A stretch of 64,000 nt of DNA from Tragulus kanchil (Eukaryota; Chordata; Mammalia; Artiodactyla; Tragulidae), in NCBI GenBank assembly GCA_022376925.1, contig JAIOJX010000030.1:173905298-173969297 (forward strand), written 5' to 3'. The notes under the pieces are model-generated. The model saw only the letters and a list, made by a program, of their open reading frames with translations. It was not told the origin of the DNA and made no database searches. The position numbers and the translations under genes were made by a program. Below, one piece after another: positions 1 through 12,187 of the stretch (position 1 is its first letter; every line of letters begins with the position of its first letter).

Positions 1-595
1 GGGCCCTGGCACCCTGAATCATTTTTCCAAACACAGTCCAACTGTCTTTTGAAAACAAATGCCATATCCCCTCACGTTTATTCATTCTAGATACTATGAG
101 ATGGACAGAGCCTTCTTTAGGGATGAGCACATGACCTAGCCCTGGCCGGTGAGAGAAACACCCCCAAGACAGACAGACATACAAGAAATCGTAACTGTTT
201 CAAGACCAGTGTGTGATCCAAATCAGTCCATTAATAGGGACTCCCAAACATATTAGATAAAGTAATGCTAACTGCTATTAAAGACTAACCCAAAATGTGG
301 AATGATCTATATAAAGCTTATTTCTTGTACAAATAAAATCCAAAATGGGTGTTCCTGACTGCCGGCTGGATCTTCCTAAAGCAGTAAGTCAGGGACTCAG
401 GCTCTATGTTCTGGCTCCACAATCTTTAATACTTGGTATCCAAAGTCATCATTATTGGAGCCTCAACCTGGCATTAAAGAAGGGAAGGCAAATGGGGAAT
501 TGCAAGTGGAAGGATTTTATGCGCTGGCCTGGAAGTGACACATTCACCTCTGCTCACATAGACTCTCTGAGTGAGGAAGACAAATTCAATTGAAT
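1..595. other. Intergenic sequence, nothing recognised
   Basis: AT-rich sequence without a supported gene. An 82-codon open frame at 345-593 has no recognisable domain and runs into a repeat, so I do not call it. Confidence 0.5.
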
Positions 596-712
596 GTAAG
601 CTCAATAAAGGCAGGAATTTTGGTCCATTTTATTAAGAACTATAGTCCAAGTGCCTACTACAGTGCCTGGCACATAATAACCACCCAGTAAAAATTTTTA
701 AATGGATGAAAA
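596..712 (+). repeat. L2 LINE 3' end
   Basis: The segment has the classic L2 3' layout: 'TGTAAGCTC', then 'AAAGGCAGGAATTTTGG', then 'CAGTGCCTGGCACATAATA' followed by 'CAGTAAAAAT'. It is old and diverged. Confidence 0.6.
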
Positions 713-1049
713 AATGCAAAAATGAATAGAAAACACAAATCACTAGCTACTTTGAAATCAAGAAATGTATAGCTACCTTGTCACATTCATTCTTTAATTT
801 CTTCAGCATTGAGAAAGTTAGACAATGTCTAAGCTACAGAAATGATATTGAATATCACTCAACAATATAGAAAGAAAGAAGCTAAATTACCCAAGAAATA
901 TTTATGTAGGAAAAACAGGTAAGAAGTAGAACTCAACATTATATAGCAATATAAACAAATAAACCACACTCATTAAACCTGCTTAGCTCACTGACATCAA
1001 ATCACGACAGGTATCTTATAAATAAAAGAAATACTGAATTCATCTAATT

Positions 1050-1143
1050 CAGGGGCTTTCAAACCCTTGTGCAAATCACATGACTCTGAGAACATCTGAA
1101 AATACAAATTTCTGGACCTTACCTAGAATTAGCAAATCAGTAC
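1050..1143. repeat. Possible MER5-like hAT remnant
   Basis: The order 'CTTTCAAACCCTTGTG', 'CAAATCACATGA', 'ATACAAATTTCTGGACC' resembles MER5-type elements. It is repeated at 2159-2252 by duplication 1. Very diverged. Confidence 0.35.
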
Positions 1144-1145
1144 CT

Positions 1146-1345
1146 TGGGCGCAGTGGTAAAGAATCCACCAGGAGGAGACGCAAGAGACGTGGGTTCCGT
1201 TCCTGGATTGGGAACATCTCCTTGAGAAGGAAATGGCAACCCACTCCAGTATTCATGCCTGGAAAAGCCCATGGAGAGAGGAGCCTGGCAGGCTGCAGTT
1301 CATGGGATTACAAAGAGTCAGCCACAAGTGAGCAGACACATACAC
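1146..1345 (+). repeat. Bov-tA-type SINE
   Basis: tRNA-derived ruminant SINE: a 'GCAGTGGTAAAGAATCCACC' head, a box-B-like 'GGGTTCCGTTCCTGG', then 'AATGGCAACCCACTCCAGTA' and 'CAAAGAGTCAGCCACAAGTG'. The second copy at 2255-2454 is due to duplication 1. Confidence 0.85.
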
Positions 1346-1864
1346 ACATCCTGGGGTGAGGGCCTGTGGGAGAGGTATGATGTCAAGAGATCTGTATCTT
1401 TATCTCCTCCTGGCGATTCTGATGATGAGCCAGTTTTGAGAATTCTATATTTTATCTACTGTCTCAGTTTCACAGATAAGAAAACCAATACCCAAAGGCA
1501 AAGTGGCTTGTGTGAGAAAGGATGGTGTTTTACTGTCATCCAAACTCAACCGTTCAGATCCACCCACTGTTCTCCCCGACACTACACTGTCAAACTCTGA
1601 GTCAGCATCCAGAATAGCCAGACCCTGCTTTCTGCTGGATAGGAAACTCTCTAGGAGGTGATAAATATGATGCCTGTAATCCACTCAATCCATTCATTCT
1701 CCAGGGTTCAGAGTGGGCAAGAACCACAGAGGTGAGTGACACAAAGAAGATCTCTTGGATTCCTTACTGAATTCAAGATTCTAATGTCTAATATGAGTAT
1801 TCAAATTAAGGCCACAGCTTCTTGAGTGGAAAGCTGGAGCTATGATGAAACAAAATCCTAGCAC

Positions 1865-2952
1865 AATCAAGAAATGTATAGCTACCTTGTCACATTCATT
1901 CTTTAATTTCTTCAGCATTGAGAAAGTTAGACAATGTCTAAGCTACAGAAATGATATTGAATATCACTCAACAATATAGAAAGAAAGAAGCTAAATTACC
2001 CAAGAAATATTTATGTAGGAAAAACAGGTAAGAAGTAGAACTCAACATTATATAGCAATATAAACAAATAAACCACACTCATTAAACCTGCTTAGCTCAC
2101 TGACATCAAATCACGACAGGTATCTTATAAATAAAAGAAATACTGAATTCATCTAATTCAGGGGCTTTCAAACCCTTGTGCAAATCACATGACTCTGAGA
2201 ACATCTGAAAATACAAATTTCTGGACCTTACCTAGAATTAGCAAATCAGTACCTTGGGCGCAGTGGTAAAGAATCCACCAGGAGGAGACGCAAGAGACGT
2301 GGGTTCCGTTCCTGGATTGGGAACATCTCCTTGAGAAGGAAATGGCAACCCACTCCAGTATTCATGCCTGGAAAAGCCCATGGAGAGAGGAGCCTGGCAG
2401 GCTGCAGTTCATGGGATTACAAAGAGTCAGCCACAAGTGAGCAGACACATACACACATCCTGGGGTGAGGGCCTGTGGGAGAGGTATGATGTCAAGAGAT
2501 CTGTATCTTTATCTCCTCCTGGCGATTCTGATGATGAGCCAGTTTTGAGAATTCTATATTTTATCTACTGTCTCAGTTTCACAGATAAGAAAACCAATAC
2601 CCAAAGGCAAAGTGGCTTGTGTGAGAAAGGATGGTGTTTTACTGTCATCCAAACTCAACCGTTCAGATCCACCCACTGTTCTCCCCGACACTACACTGTC
2701 AAACTCTGAGTCAGCATCCAGAATAGCCAGACCCTGCTTTCTGCTGGATAGGAAACTCTCTAGGAGGTGATAAATATGATGCCTGTAATCCACTCAATCC
2801 ATTCATTCTCCAGGGTTCAGAGTGGGCAAGAACCACAGAGGTGAGTGACACAAAGAAGATCTCTTGGATTCCTTACTGAATTCAAGATTCTAATGTCTAA
2901 TATGAGTATTCAAATTAAGGCCACAGCTTCTTGAGTGGAAAGCTGGAGCTAT
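1865..2952. repeat. Duplication 1, second copy
   Basis: Same sequence and orientation as 756-1843. Open frames at 1271-1600 and 2380-2709 are the same SINE-derived frame seen twice and are not paralogous genes. Confidence 0.95.
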
Positions 2953-3432
2953 AAGAATGCACCTATGTACCTGCCGCATTTTTACAAAATACAACAATTT
3001 CCAAAACTAACGATGTTCTTGTATATACCCATCATAGAGATAATTGCTTCTCTCAAGTTACAGAAACTACCAAATATGCACAGTTAAAAAAAAAAAAAAG
3101 TGAAGTAGGAATCTCAGGTGATCCTATTCAATCTCCTACCTCTAGACAGGTACACACACTAGGAGCAAGGCTTAGGGGTGGAGGTGAAGCCAAAACATGA
3201 TCACCGAGTTATATCTCTCGCCTGAATCAAGCATTCACAATGTGAAAAGCTGTGCCTCATTTACCCATGTATTCACTCCCTTTCTTTATTGGCACAGTCC
3301 TACTGTCCTCTCAGTGGATAAAACTGGAGTGCAGGGACAGTATAAGGATCCTGAGAATCTTGGGATTTTATATTTCAGGATATGGAAGTCTGAGTCAAAC
3401 ACTCAGAAGCTGTCAAGTCCACAAGAGTAATT
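2953..3432. other. Intergenic sequence
   Basis: No gene or clear repeat family. It contains a 13-14 bp A-run near 3086. Confidence 0.5.
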
Positions 3433-3446
3433 AAAAATCAACTCTG

Positions 3447-3728
3447 GGGGCTTCCCTGGTAGTCCAGTGGGTAAAAAGTCTGCTTTGCAGTGCAAGGGGC
3501 ACTGGTTCAATCCCTGGAAGATCCCACATGCCACAGAGTGGCTGGAACAGTGTATCCAATTAGGAGCCAGCGCTCTGAAGCACATGTGCCCAGAGCTGGT
3601 GCTCTGCAACGAGAGAGGCCACTGCAATGGGAGGCCCACACAGGCCAAAGAATAAAGATGCATGAAAAAATAAGTATAAATAAAAAAAGAGGCATGATGG
3701 GGAAAATTTTTTTTAAATATTCTGTATA
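3447..3728 (+). repeat. tRNA-Glu-type SINE with 14-bp target-site duplication
   Basis: Starts 'GGGCTTCCCTGGTAGTCCAG' with a box-B-like 'GGTTCAATCCC'. The body has 'CCCAGAGCTGGTGCTCTGC' and ends in an A-rich tail. A short extra segment ('GAGGCATGATGGGG' plus T and A runs) sits between the tail and the flank. The 14-bp direct repeat 'AAAAATCAACTCTG' at 3433-3446 and 3729-3742 marks a retrotransposition insertion. Confidence 0.9.
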
Positions 3729-3861
3729 AAAAATCAACTCTGCCTCACCACCTATATACTCCATGACTCTTTTCCAGCACCATGACTATAAAAACAACAA
3801 AACAAATTTTGTTCTCTAAACTTAAAAATCCAATTACAGGCCACACTAATCAGTGGGCTTT

Positions 3862-5019
3862 TATTTTGAGGTTCTAAATTAACTATTGTAGTCTCTTCAT
3901 ACCCCACCTAAACAAATGCAACACAAATAGATTGGTGGGGACCTCTTTATCTAGAGACGGGTTGTTATGTTTTCCTGGAATATTATTAACTGCATCAAGC
4001 AAAGGATTGTCTTCAGGGAATTAAAATGCAGTTTTCTGAGAAATGCAATTTATTCTGAAAGGAAAGAACCTGACACCAAAACACTAAATTAAGTGCTTAC
4101 AGAAAGCTCAACAGCAAAAACAAAAGGCAGCAGGACTGTGACTTTGTAATTGCCCTATTCTTTAGAAATTAGCTTTTACCATGGGGGAAAAGATGAGATT
4201 TGCCATAGCTAATTCTATTGTAGATATTTAATTCACCATGCCATTATCAATTATCTCATTGGAGGCTGTTCAGGTATTTCTTGTCACATTTTAACTGCTG
4301 GAACGTTCAGTTCTATCTTCTGTCCCTTGATTTACAGCCTAATTTACTTGCCATAAAAACCACATGTGTTCATGCATTTATTCACTTCACTAAGAGCCTT
4401 AAAACCATTTGTCTGAGCACATTCTATCTTTTCTTTGTAATTCAAAGAGCCCTTGGATAAACTAAGGGACAGCCCACTTCAAGTTTTGTATTTATGAACC
4501 ATATCTGAGACTCTACCCTAATCAGTCCAAAGTCATTCATTTCTGATGCATTTTTCTTTTTGAAAATGTGACTTCTGCTTCATCACTTACTATCTGCAAC
4601 ATAGAACCAGGAAATTATTATCTGTGTTCTGTTGAGATATCTCTAATTATTTCATACTTGCTAGTTTTTTGGTCCTAAATAAATTTTATATGGCTTGAGA
4701 AACAGAACCATTTCTCTTTCCAGACTTAGCTGAGGGTTGGGTACACCACACATAGTTAACAAACATGTACTGATTGAGTTCATTGGGTTTGTTAGTTGCT
4801 CAGTCATGTCTGACTCTTTGCGACTCCATGGACTATAGCCTGCCAGGCTCCTCTTTACATGGAATTCTCCAGGCAAGAATACTGGAGTGGGTAACTATCT
4901 CTTCTCCAGGGGATCTTACCAAACTAGGGATCAAATCTGCATCTCCTGCACTACAGGCAGATTCTTTACTGTTTAACTCACCAGGGGATGGAGCTCACTG
5001 AGTTCAATGGTTGCATATT
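3862..5019. repeat. Duplication 2, first copy (period 1154)
   Basis: Repeated at 5016-6173. The copies share the 4-bp 'TATT' at 5016-5019, so the join looks like 4 bp of microhomology. No difference noticed between copies. Confidence 0.95.
4787..4998 (-). repeat. Bov-tA-type SINE, minus strand
   Basis: Reverse complement of the Bov-tA body: 'CAAGAATACTGGAGTGGGTA', 'CTCCAGGGGATCTTACC', 'GCAGATTCTTTACTG'. A near-perfect 12-bp direct repeat flanks it (4775-4786 and 4999-5010, 11 of 12 matching). It is copied at 5941-6152 by duplication 2. Confidence 0.85.
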
Positions 5020-6173
5020 TTGAGGTTCTAAATTAACTATTGTAGTCTCTTCATACCCCACCTAAACAAATGCAACACAAATAGATTGGTGGGGACCTCT
5101 TTATCTAGAGACGGGTTGTTATGTTTTCCTGGAATATTATTAACTGCATCAAGCAAAGGATTGTCTTCAGGGAATTAAAATGCAGTTTTCTGAGAAATGC
5201 AATTTATTCTGAAAGGAAAGAACCTGACACCAAAACACTAAATTAAGTGCTTACAGAAAGCTCAACAGCAAAAACAAAAGGCAGCAGGACTGTGACTTTG
5301 TAATTGCCCTATTCTTTAGAAATTAGCTTTTACCATGGGGGAAAAGATGAGATTTGCCATAGCTAATTCTATTGTAGATATTTAATTCACCATGCCATTA
5401 TCAATTATCTCATTGGAGGCTGTTCAGGTATTTCTTGTCACATTTTAACTGCTGGAACGTTCAGTTCTATCTTCTGTCCCTTGATTTACAGCCTAATTTA
5501 CTTGCCATAAAAACCACATGTGTTCATGCATTTATTCACTTCACTAAGAGCCTTAAAACCATTTGTCTGAGCACATTCTATCTTTTCTTTGTAATTCAAA
5601 GAGCCCTTGGATAAACTAAGGGACAGCCCACTTCAAGTTTTGTATTTATGAACCATATCTGAGACTCTACCCTAATCAGTCCAAAGTCATTCATTTCTGA
5701 TGCATTTTTCTTTTTGAAAATGTGACTTCTGCTTCATCACTTACTATCTGCAACATAGAACCAGGAAATTATTATCTGTGTTCTGTTGAGATATCTCTAA
5801 TTATTTCATACTTGCTAGTTTTTTGGTCCTAAATAAATTTTATATGGCTTGAGAAACAGAACCATTTCTCTTTCCAGACTTAGCTGAGGGTTGGGTACAC
5901 CACACATAGTTAACAAACATGTACTGATTGAGTTCATTGGGTTTGTTAGTTGCTCAGTCATGTCTGACTCTTTGCGACTCCATGGACTATAGCCTGCCAG
6001 GCTCCTCTTTACATGGAATTCTCCAGGCAAGAATACTGGAGTGGGTAACTATCTCTTCTCCAGGGGATCTTACCAAACTAGGGATCAAATCTGCATCTCC
6101 TGCACTACAGGCAGATTCTTTACTGTTTAACTCACCAGGGGATGGAGCTCACTGAGTTCAATGGTTGCATATT
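5016..6173. repeat. Duplication 2, second copy
   Basis: Same orientation as 3862-5019. It duplicates the minus-strand SINE at 4787-4998 as 5941-6152. Confidence 0.95.
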
Positions 6174-6209
6174 AATCTGATTATTCACTCACTGAATGGT
6201 TATTTATTG

Positions 6210-6408
6210 TATTAAGACCCAGCCTTGATTCCAGATCACAACTTCTCAAAAATCACGTGAATCACCTGGGGAATTTTTTCTTTTTTTTATAAATAAGGAT
6301 ATTGATATAAAAGATCTAATTTAGAGCCTAAAATGCTACATTTCTAACAAGGTCCCAGGCAATGCTGATAGTAGTGGTCAATGAAAACACTCTGAATAGT
6401 AAGAACCT
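6210..6408. repeat. MER5-like hAT remnant
   Basis: 'AATCACGTGAATCACCTGGGG' and 'AACAAGGTCCCAGGCAATGCTGA' match the layout of MER5-type elements. Duplication 3 repeats its right part from 7367, which cuts this element. Confidence 0.5.
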
Positions 6409-7372
6409 AGACCAGGGGTTAGAAGACATTTCCTGCAAAGGGTCAGATAATGAATGTTTTAGATTTGTTGGGCCATTTGGTCTGTGCCATAGCTATTCAA
6501 CTCTGCTTTTGCAGTGCAAAAATAGCCTTAGATAAAAGTAAATAAATGGGCATGGCTATGTTCCAATAAAACTTAATTCAGGAAAATGAGTGTCTAGCCA
6601 GAATTGGTTGGTAGGCTGTAGTATGCTTACCTCTGGCCTGGACAATGAGGCTACATAGGACATGGACTCTTCCTTTATGAAGTTCAAGTAGAAAATATCT
6701 ATAAGCATTTAAATTCTAAAGTGTTAGTAAAATAAAATACAGATATTCTAGGTGTCAGACATCTTAATTTTGTCAGGTAATTAATAATTTGCCTCTAACA
6801 GCTCACCAGATGTGAATTAGCTTGGATCGATCTCTCTCAGGTTCTGCTAGACTAGCAAAAGAATATTGATAATTTCCCAGTGTATGTATCCATGATGCAA
6901 ATAATCAGCCAATTTCAGGTTAGCAGACGTTCTTCTTTCTTTCTTTTTGTTATTGTGTTGTTGTTGTTGTTATTTCCCTCTTGATTTTAAAAATGACACT
7001 CACTTGATTCACTCCTCTCCATGAAGCAATTTTATATGCCTGATAATAGTTTGCCTTTCTATTGGTCTAGGATATGTCCAAGAAATTGATGCATATTGTA
7101 ACTTTCTTGTTTTTCTTTTTTTGTCTTTCCCATTACTTCCTGTTTGTCTTTTCTCCTTCTGTTCTTAGTTCCGAAAATTTGTTAAATTAGTGTCAATACC
7201 TACACCTATACATATCTCCTCATTTCCTTATTATGGTTGGCCAATTAACCTAGAGAAATAACTACATAGTACAGACAATGTTTTAACTACTGGAGATGAT
7301 CCTAGAAATTCATACTGATGTTTTCTGCATTGATCTGTTTCTCTCTTTCTCAAGTTAATAGATGATTATTGA
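6300..7372. repeat. Duplication 3, first copy (period 1067)
   Basis: Repeated at 7367-8439. The copies share the 6-bp 'TATTGA' at 7367-7372. The upstream part of the MER5-like element is present only before this first copy, so its left flank looks native. Confidence 0.95.
6412..6640 (+). repeat. Ancient hAT-type MITE
   Basis: Layout: 'CAGGGGTTAGAAGAC', 'GCAAAGGGTCAGATAATGAA', 'TTGGGCCATTTGGTCTG', 'GTTCCAATAAAACTTAATTC', closing with a diverged inverted terminus near 'GCTTACCTCTGG'. Family name not assigned. Second copy at 7479-7707 from duplication 3. Confidence 0.6.
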
Positions 7373-8439
7373 TATAAAAGATCTAATTTAGAGCCTAAAA
7401 TGCTACATTTCTAACAAGGTCCCAGGCAATGCTGATAGTAGTGGTCAATGAAAACACTCTGAATAGTAAGAACCTAGACCAGGGGTTAGAAGACATTTCC
7501 TGCAAAGGGTCAGATAATGAATGTTTTAGATTTGTTGGGCCATTTGGTCTGTGCCATAGCTATTCAACTCTGCTTTTGCAGTGCAAAAATAGCCTTAGAT
7601 AAAAGTAAATAAATGGGCATGGCTATGTTCCAATAAAACTTAATTCAGGAAAATGAGTGTCTAGCCAGAATTGGTTGGTAGGCTGTAGTATGCTTACCTC
7701 TGGCCTGGACAATGAGGCTACATAGGACATGGACTCTTCCTTTATGAAGTTCAAGTAGAAAATATCTATAAGCATTTAAATTCTAAAGTGTTAGTAAAAT
7801 AAAATACAGATATTCTAGGTGTCAGACATCTTAATTTTGTCAGGTAATTAATAATTTGCCTCTAACAGCTCACCAGATGTGAATTAGCTTGGATCGATCT
7901 CTCTCAGGTTCTGCTAGACTAGCAAAAGAATATTGATAATTTCCCAGTGTATGTATCCATGATGCAAATAATCAGCCAATTTCAGGTTAGCAGACGTTCT
8001 TCTTTCTTTCTTTTTGTTATTGTGTTGTTGTTGTTGTTATTTCCCTCTTGATTTTAAAAATGACACTCACTTGATTCACTCCTCTCCATGAAGCAATTTT
8101 ATATGCCTGATAATAGTTTGCCTTTCTATTGGTCTAGGATATGTCCAAGAAATTGATGCATATTGTAACTTTCTTGTTTTTCTTTTTTTGTCTTTCCCAT
8201 TACTTCCTGTTTGTCTTTTCTCCTTCTGTTCTTAGTTCCGAAAATTTGTTAAATTAGTGTCAATACCTACACCTATACATATCTCCTCATTTCCTTATTA
8301 TGGTTGGCCAATTAACCTAGAGAAATAACTACATAGTACAGACAATGTTTTAACTACTGGAGATGATCCTAGAAATTCATACTGATGTTTTCTGCATTGA
8401 TCTGTTTCTCTCTTTCTCAAGTTAATAGATGATTATTGA
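7367..8439. repeat. Duplication 3, second copy
   Basis: Same orientation as 6300-7372. It includes a second copy of the hAT MITE (7479-7707) and of the (TTG)n run. Confidence 0.95.
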
Positions 8440-8995
8440 ACATAAACCACATCTGAGTCTCATAGGATAAAGAAATGAGGTGCAATCCTTGCTCTAAGAG
8501 TCTCAGCATACTGGGCTTCATCTTTTCCTGCATTTTTAAATGACCATGATTTGCTGCTATTTGACTAATTTAAGTCCAGGTCCTCCTCATTTGCTTTGAA
8601 TGCTCCCTATAAAAGTTTTCACTGTCCCAGCTGTTTCTCACCTCTTGTGACTAACTTCTACATCCAACTTTCCCTCTCTTCATTCTGGCTATTTGATAAC
8701 TGTCACCATATGCTTCTTTTTGTTCGTTTGTTTCATTTGATTCATTTTGGACAAAGCTTAATTCTCCAAGTATCACTAACATACAGTTGCCATTGGGTTG
8801 TAAGGTAGACAAAAATGTACTCAAGGACAAAACTATAATGCAGGAAAGAAAGACTGAACACCCCACATAAGATATGTGTTCCTACGTTTAGTCCATCATG
8901 CATAGCTGCTTTTTCAATAGTCCTGCACCTTTTCTCCCCTTGCCTGTACCTTTTCAGACATATCTCTGCTCTCAGGAGCTCAAGTGGCACTGGTT
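8440..8995. other. Intergenic sequence
   Basis: No supported gene. Short overlapping frames on both strands (8596-8866) have no domain and no splice context I trust. Confidence 0.5.
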
Positions 8996-9005
8996 TTTCT
9001 GCAGT

Positions 9006-9225
9006 GTGCATGCTAAGTCTCTTCATTCCTGTCTGACTCTTTGCAACACTATGAACTGTAGCCCACCTGGCTCCTCTGTCCATGGGATTCTCCAGGCAAG
9101 AATACAGGAGTGGGTTGCTCTTTCCTTCTCCAGAGGATCTTCCCAACCCAGGGATAGAACCTGTATCTCCTGCAGTTCCTGCATTTTCAGGAGGATTCTT
9201 TACCACCCAGCCACCTGGGGAGCCC
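9006..9225 (-). repeat. Bov-tA-type SINE, minus strand
   Basis: Contains 'CAAGAATACAGGAGTGGGTT', 'CTCCAGAGGATCTTCCC' and 'AGCCACCTGGGGAGCCC' (reverse-complemented head). The 10-bp flanking repeat TTTCTG[C/T]AGT is at 8996-9005 and 9226-9235. The 182- and 166-codon frames across it are SINE-derived. Confidence 0.85.
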
Positions 9226-9460
9226 TTTCTGTAGTCTATTCCCATGTAAATCAATGGATATCCTCTCCCATCTTTCTCAAGTGTCCTCACTCTGCTCTCC
9301 TGAATCCGAAGTCAATTGCTTTTATAAGCAGGGAGGACAGCACTTCAATTGACCCTGTAGAACAGTTTAGCTTCTCATTGTCTCTACTTTGCTCCTAGAA
9401 GTGTCTGTGGAATTAGCTCTAGCAGAATCAAATGTCCATGGAAGTGTTTTTCCCCTCAAG

Positions 9461-10555
9461 TAGCTTTCCTTTTCTACGAATGAAATCTTCATCACCTCCT
9501 GGTGAGTTTCAGGCAGCTTAAAAAAGAATGATTTAATTTCTTGAGTGTTTTTTGTTACCTACCACACAACCAAAGAGAAAATCAACTAAAATTGTAACAA
9601 AATGTATCTAAAAAAAAAAAAAATAACAAACACTGAGATCATAGAAAAGGGCTTCCTCCCTCCATGGGGGAGGAGAATGAGAAACTAAGTGAACAAGAAA
9701 TGGCAAAATATGTATTCTTGTATTTGACATGCTAGGTTGGCCTCAATCAAGGACATAGGTTCCTTGACACGTGTTGGGGTGGGCGGTGGCAGTAGCCTGG
9801 AGAATAGGGCCTTATTTGTTATTCAATGGCTGTCGAGATGACTATAAAGGGACCTTTATAATCTCAAGGCTGGAAGCCTAACCTACAATATACACTGTAC
9901 TATGAAAGCTCAGGGGCACTTACAAAAACAGGGCCACACACTAGAAGTGTGCAGACCTTTGAGGTCGTCTCTGTCAGTTACTGACTCTCAGGAGAGTCCT
10001 GTAGTGTGCTTCAATCCCCACAGGGAATATCGTAAGTCCTTCCTCATGAGTTTTGGATGTTGTCAGACCACTGACTCAGTATCTCGGGACCTGTTAGGGA
10101 TTCTAAAAACCACTGATAAGTCCCCACTGACACAAATACAAAGTATGCCACCAAAGCGGCTTTTCCCTGATAGGTAGTAGATCAAAGGCTAGAATCCAGG
10201 TGCTCTGCTAATGTATGCATTCTTCCTATCACTTGGCATTCCCAATAAGTATGAGCCTTGAACAGTACCATCCTAGAGTCTACTCAACATAAAAAATTCC
10301 AATGACTCAACGAAGCCTCTCTGAGGACAGAAATGAGATGTGCTAGATATTCAGAATGAGTCACCCACAGCTTACCATCACATGAACCCTTGGGGACAGC
10401 ATGTATGGATATTCACAGAAGTAGCCTAAAATACAACTGACTCATCTTGACTGGGCAGACGTGCTATGAGTTATTACAGGCCAGGATTTTTCATTCTCAG
10501 CACCGCTGACATTTTGAGCAGGATAATCCTTTATGACAGAGACCTGAATGCACTG
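9461..10555. repeat. Duplication 4, first copy (period 1110)
   Basis: Repeated at 10571-11665 with a 15-bp spacer (10556-10570). At least three base differences separate the copies: T/C near 10014, and two changes in the A-rich stretch near 10289-10297. The first copy ends inside an hAT-type element that is intact only after the second copy. Confidence 0.95.
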
Positions 10556-10570
10556 GTTAATTTTACAGCC

Positions 10571-11665
10571 TAGCTTTCCTTTTCTACGAATGAAATCTTC
10601 ATCACCTCCTGGTGAGTTTCAGGCAGCTTAAAAAAGAATGATTTAATTTCTTGAGTGTTTTTTGTTACCTACCACACAACCAAAGAGAAAATCAACTAAA
10701 ATTGTAACAAAATGTATCTAAAAAAAAAAAAAATAACAAACACTGAGATCATAGAAAAGGGCTTCCTCCCTCCATGGGGGAGGAGAATGAGAAACTAAGT
10801 GAACAAGAAATGGCAAAATATGTATTCTTGTATTTGACATGCTAGGTTGGCCTCAATCAAGGACATAGGTTCCTTGACACGTGTTGGGGTGGGCGGTGGC
10901 AGTAGCCTGGAGAATAGGGCCTTATTTGTTATTCAATGGCTGTCGAGATGACTATAAAGGGACCTTTATAATCTCAAGGCTGGAAGCCTAACCTACAATA
11001 TACACTGTACTATGAAAGCTCAGGGGCACTTACAAAAACAGGGCCACACACTAGAAGTGTGCAGACCTTTGAGGTCGTCTCTGTCAGTTACTGACTCTCA
11101 GGAGAGTCCTGTAGTGTGCTTCAACCCCCACAGGGAATATCGTAAGTCCTTCCTCATGAGTTTTGGATGTTGTCAGACCACTGACTCAGTATCTCGGGAC
11201 CTGTTAGGGATTCTAAAAACCACTGATAAGTCCCCACTGACACAAATACAAAGTATGCCACCAAAGCGGCTTTTCCCTGATAGGTAGTAGATCAAAGGCT
11301 AGAATCCAGGTGCTCTGCTAATGTATGCATTCTTCCTATCACTTGGCATTCCCAATAAGTATGAGCCTTGAACAGTACCATCCTAGAGTCTACTCAACTT
11401 AAAAACTTCCAATGACTCAACGAAGCCTCTCTGAGGACAGAAATGAGATGTGCTAGATATTCAGAATGAGTCACCCACAGCTTACCATCACATGAACCCT
11501 TGGGGACAGCATGTATGGATATTCACAGAAGTAGCCTAAAATACAACTGACTCATCTTGACTGGGCAGACGTGCTATGAGTTATTACAGGCCAGGATTTT
11601 TCATTCTCAGCACCGCTGACATTTTGAGCAGGATAATCCTTTATGACAGAGACCTGAATGCACTG
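10571..11665. repeat. Duplication 4, second copy
   Basis: Same orientation as 9461-10555. It runs on without a break into the rest of the hAT-type element, so its right flank looks native. Confidence 0.95.
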
Positions 11666-11803
11666 TAGGACATTCAGCAGCACCTCTCTTTGCACCTACC
11701 AGATGCAAGAAGCCCACCTATCTACCCTACCTGCCAATTTCCAAACTCTCACCAGTTGTATTCTGGGAAATGACAATGGCCCCACTGAATGGAAAACCAC
11801 TGC
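11593..11803 (+). repeat. Ancient hAT-type MITE, fuller copy
   Basis: Begins 'GGCCAGGATTTTTCATTCTC', has 'GCTGACATTTTGAGCAGGAT' and 'GGACATTCAGCAGCACCTCT', and closes 'AAAACCACTGCTAC'. A truncated version of its first part lies at 10483-10555, cut by the duplication 4 join. Confidence 0.55.
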
Positions 11804-11988
11804 TACAGACTATGTCAAAAAAAAAAAAAAATGACTCTCCATATATCATCTACCCAACCTGTTGATAAGACAAGCTGCATTTATTGCTTAGGGCAGTCAG
11901 GCAAAACCCCAACTTTCAAAGTTTTGACTGTCTCTCAGAGGAAAGGTAATGTTAGAATTCACTGTGAGTGGATCAGATATGGAAAGAG

Positions 11989-12187
11989 CAACACGAAACC
12001 CTATACTATCTTATGTAAAAGATATAACTATTATCAATGCACTGTGGGTCTAAGGGATCCTACATGGGGCTATGTGATGGCCTGGAGGGGTGGGATGGGG
12101 GGAATGGGATATACATATGGCTAATCTGGAATTATACATACCTGAACACAACAAAACACTGTAAAATCAAAAAAGCAAAATAAAAAA
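11989..12187 (+). repeat. L1 3' end (3' UTR and A-rich tail)
   Basis: Shares with the L1 at 20560-20755 the order 'CCTATACTATC', 'GATGGCCTGGAGGGGTGGGA', 'GGCTAATCTGG', 'CATACCTGAACACAAC', 'AACACTGTAAAATC' and a terminal A-rich tract. Strongly 5'-truncated. Confidence 0.8.

Larger units (their letters stand above)
756..1843. repeat. Duplication 1, first copy (partner 1865-2952, period 1109)
   Basis: A 1088-bp stretch repeated without visible change at 1865-2952. The copies are separated by a 21-bp spacer (1844-1864) found in neither flank. Left flanks differ at 755 versus 1864 and right flanks at 1844 versus 2953. It contains a SINE and a possible hAT remnant. Confidence 0.95.

Noticed and set aside
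1271..2709. Repeated identical open frames (for example 1271-1600 and 2380-2709) as a tandem gene family
   Set aside because: They lie in SINE sequence inside duplication 1. All identical frame pairs in the window coincide with the ~1.1-kb duplications.
3862..6173. The ~1.1-kb duplications as a new transposon or replication system
   Set aside because: The duplicated sequences share no ends, motifs or content; only their length is alike, and errors cluster at joins. Assembly overlap fits better.
8742..9398. The 182- and 166-codon frames as genes
   Set aside because: Both run across the SINE at 9006-9225 on opposite strands, and the translations show typical SINE-derived peptide text.
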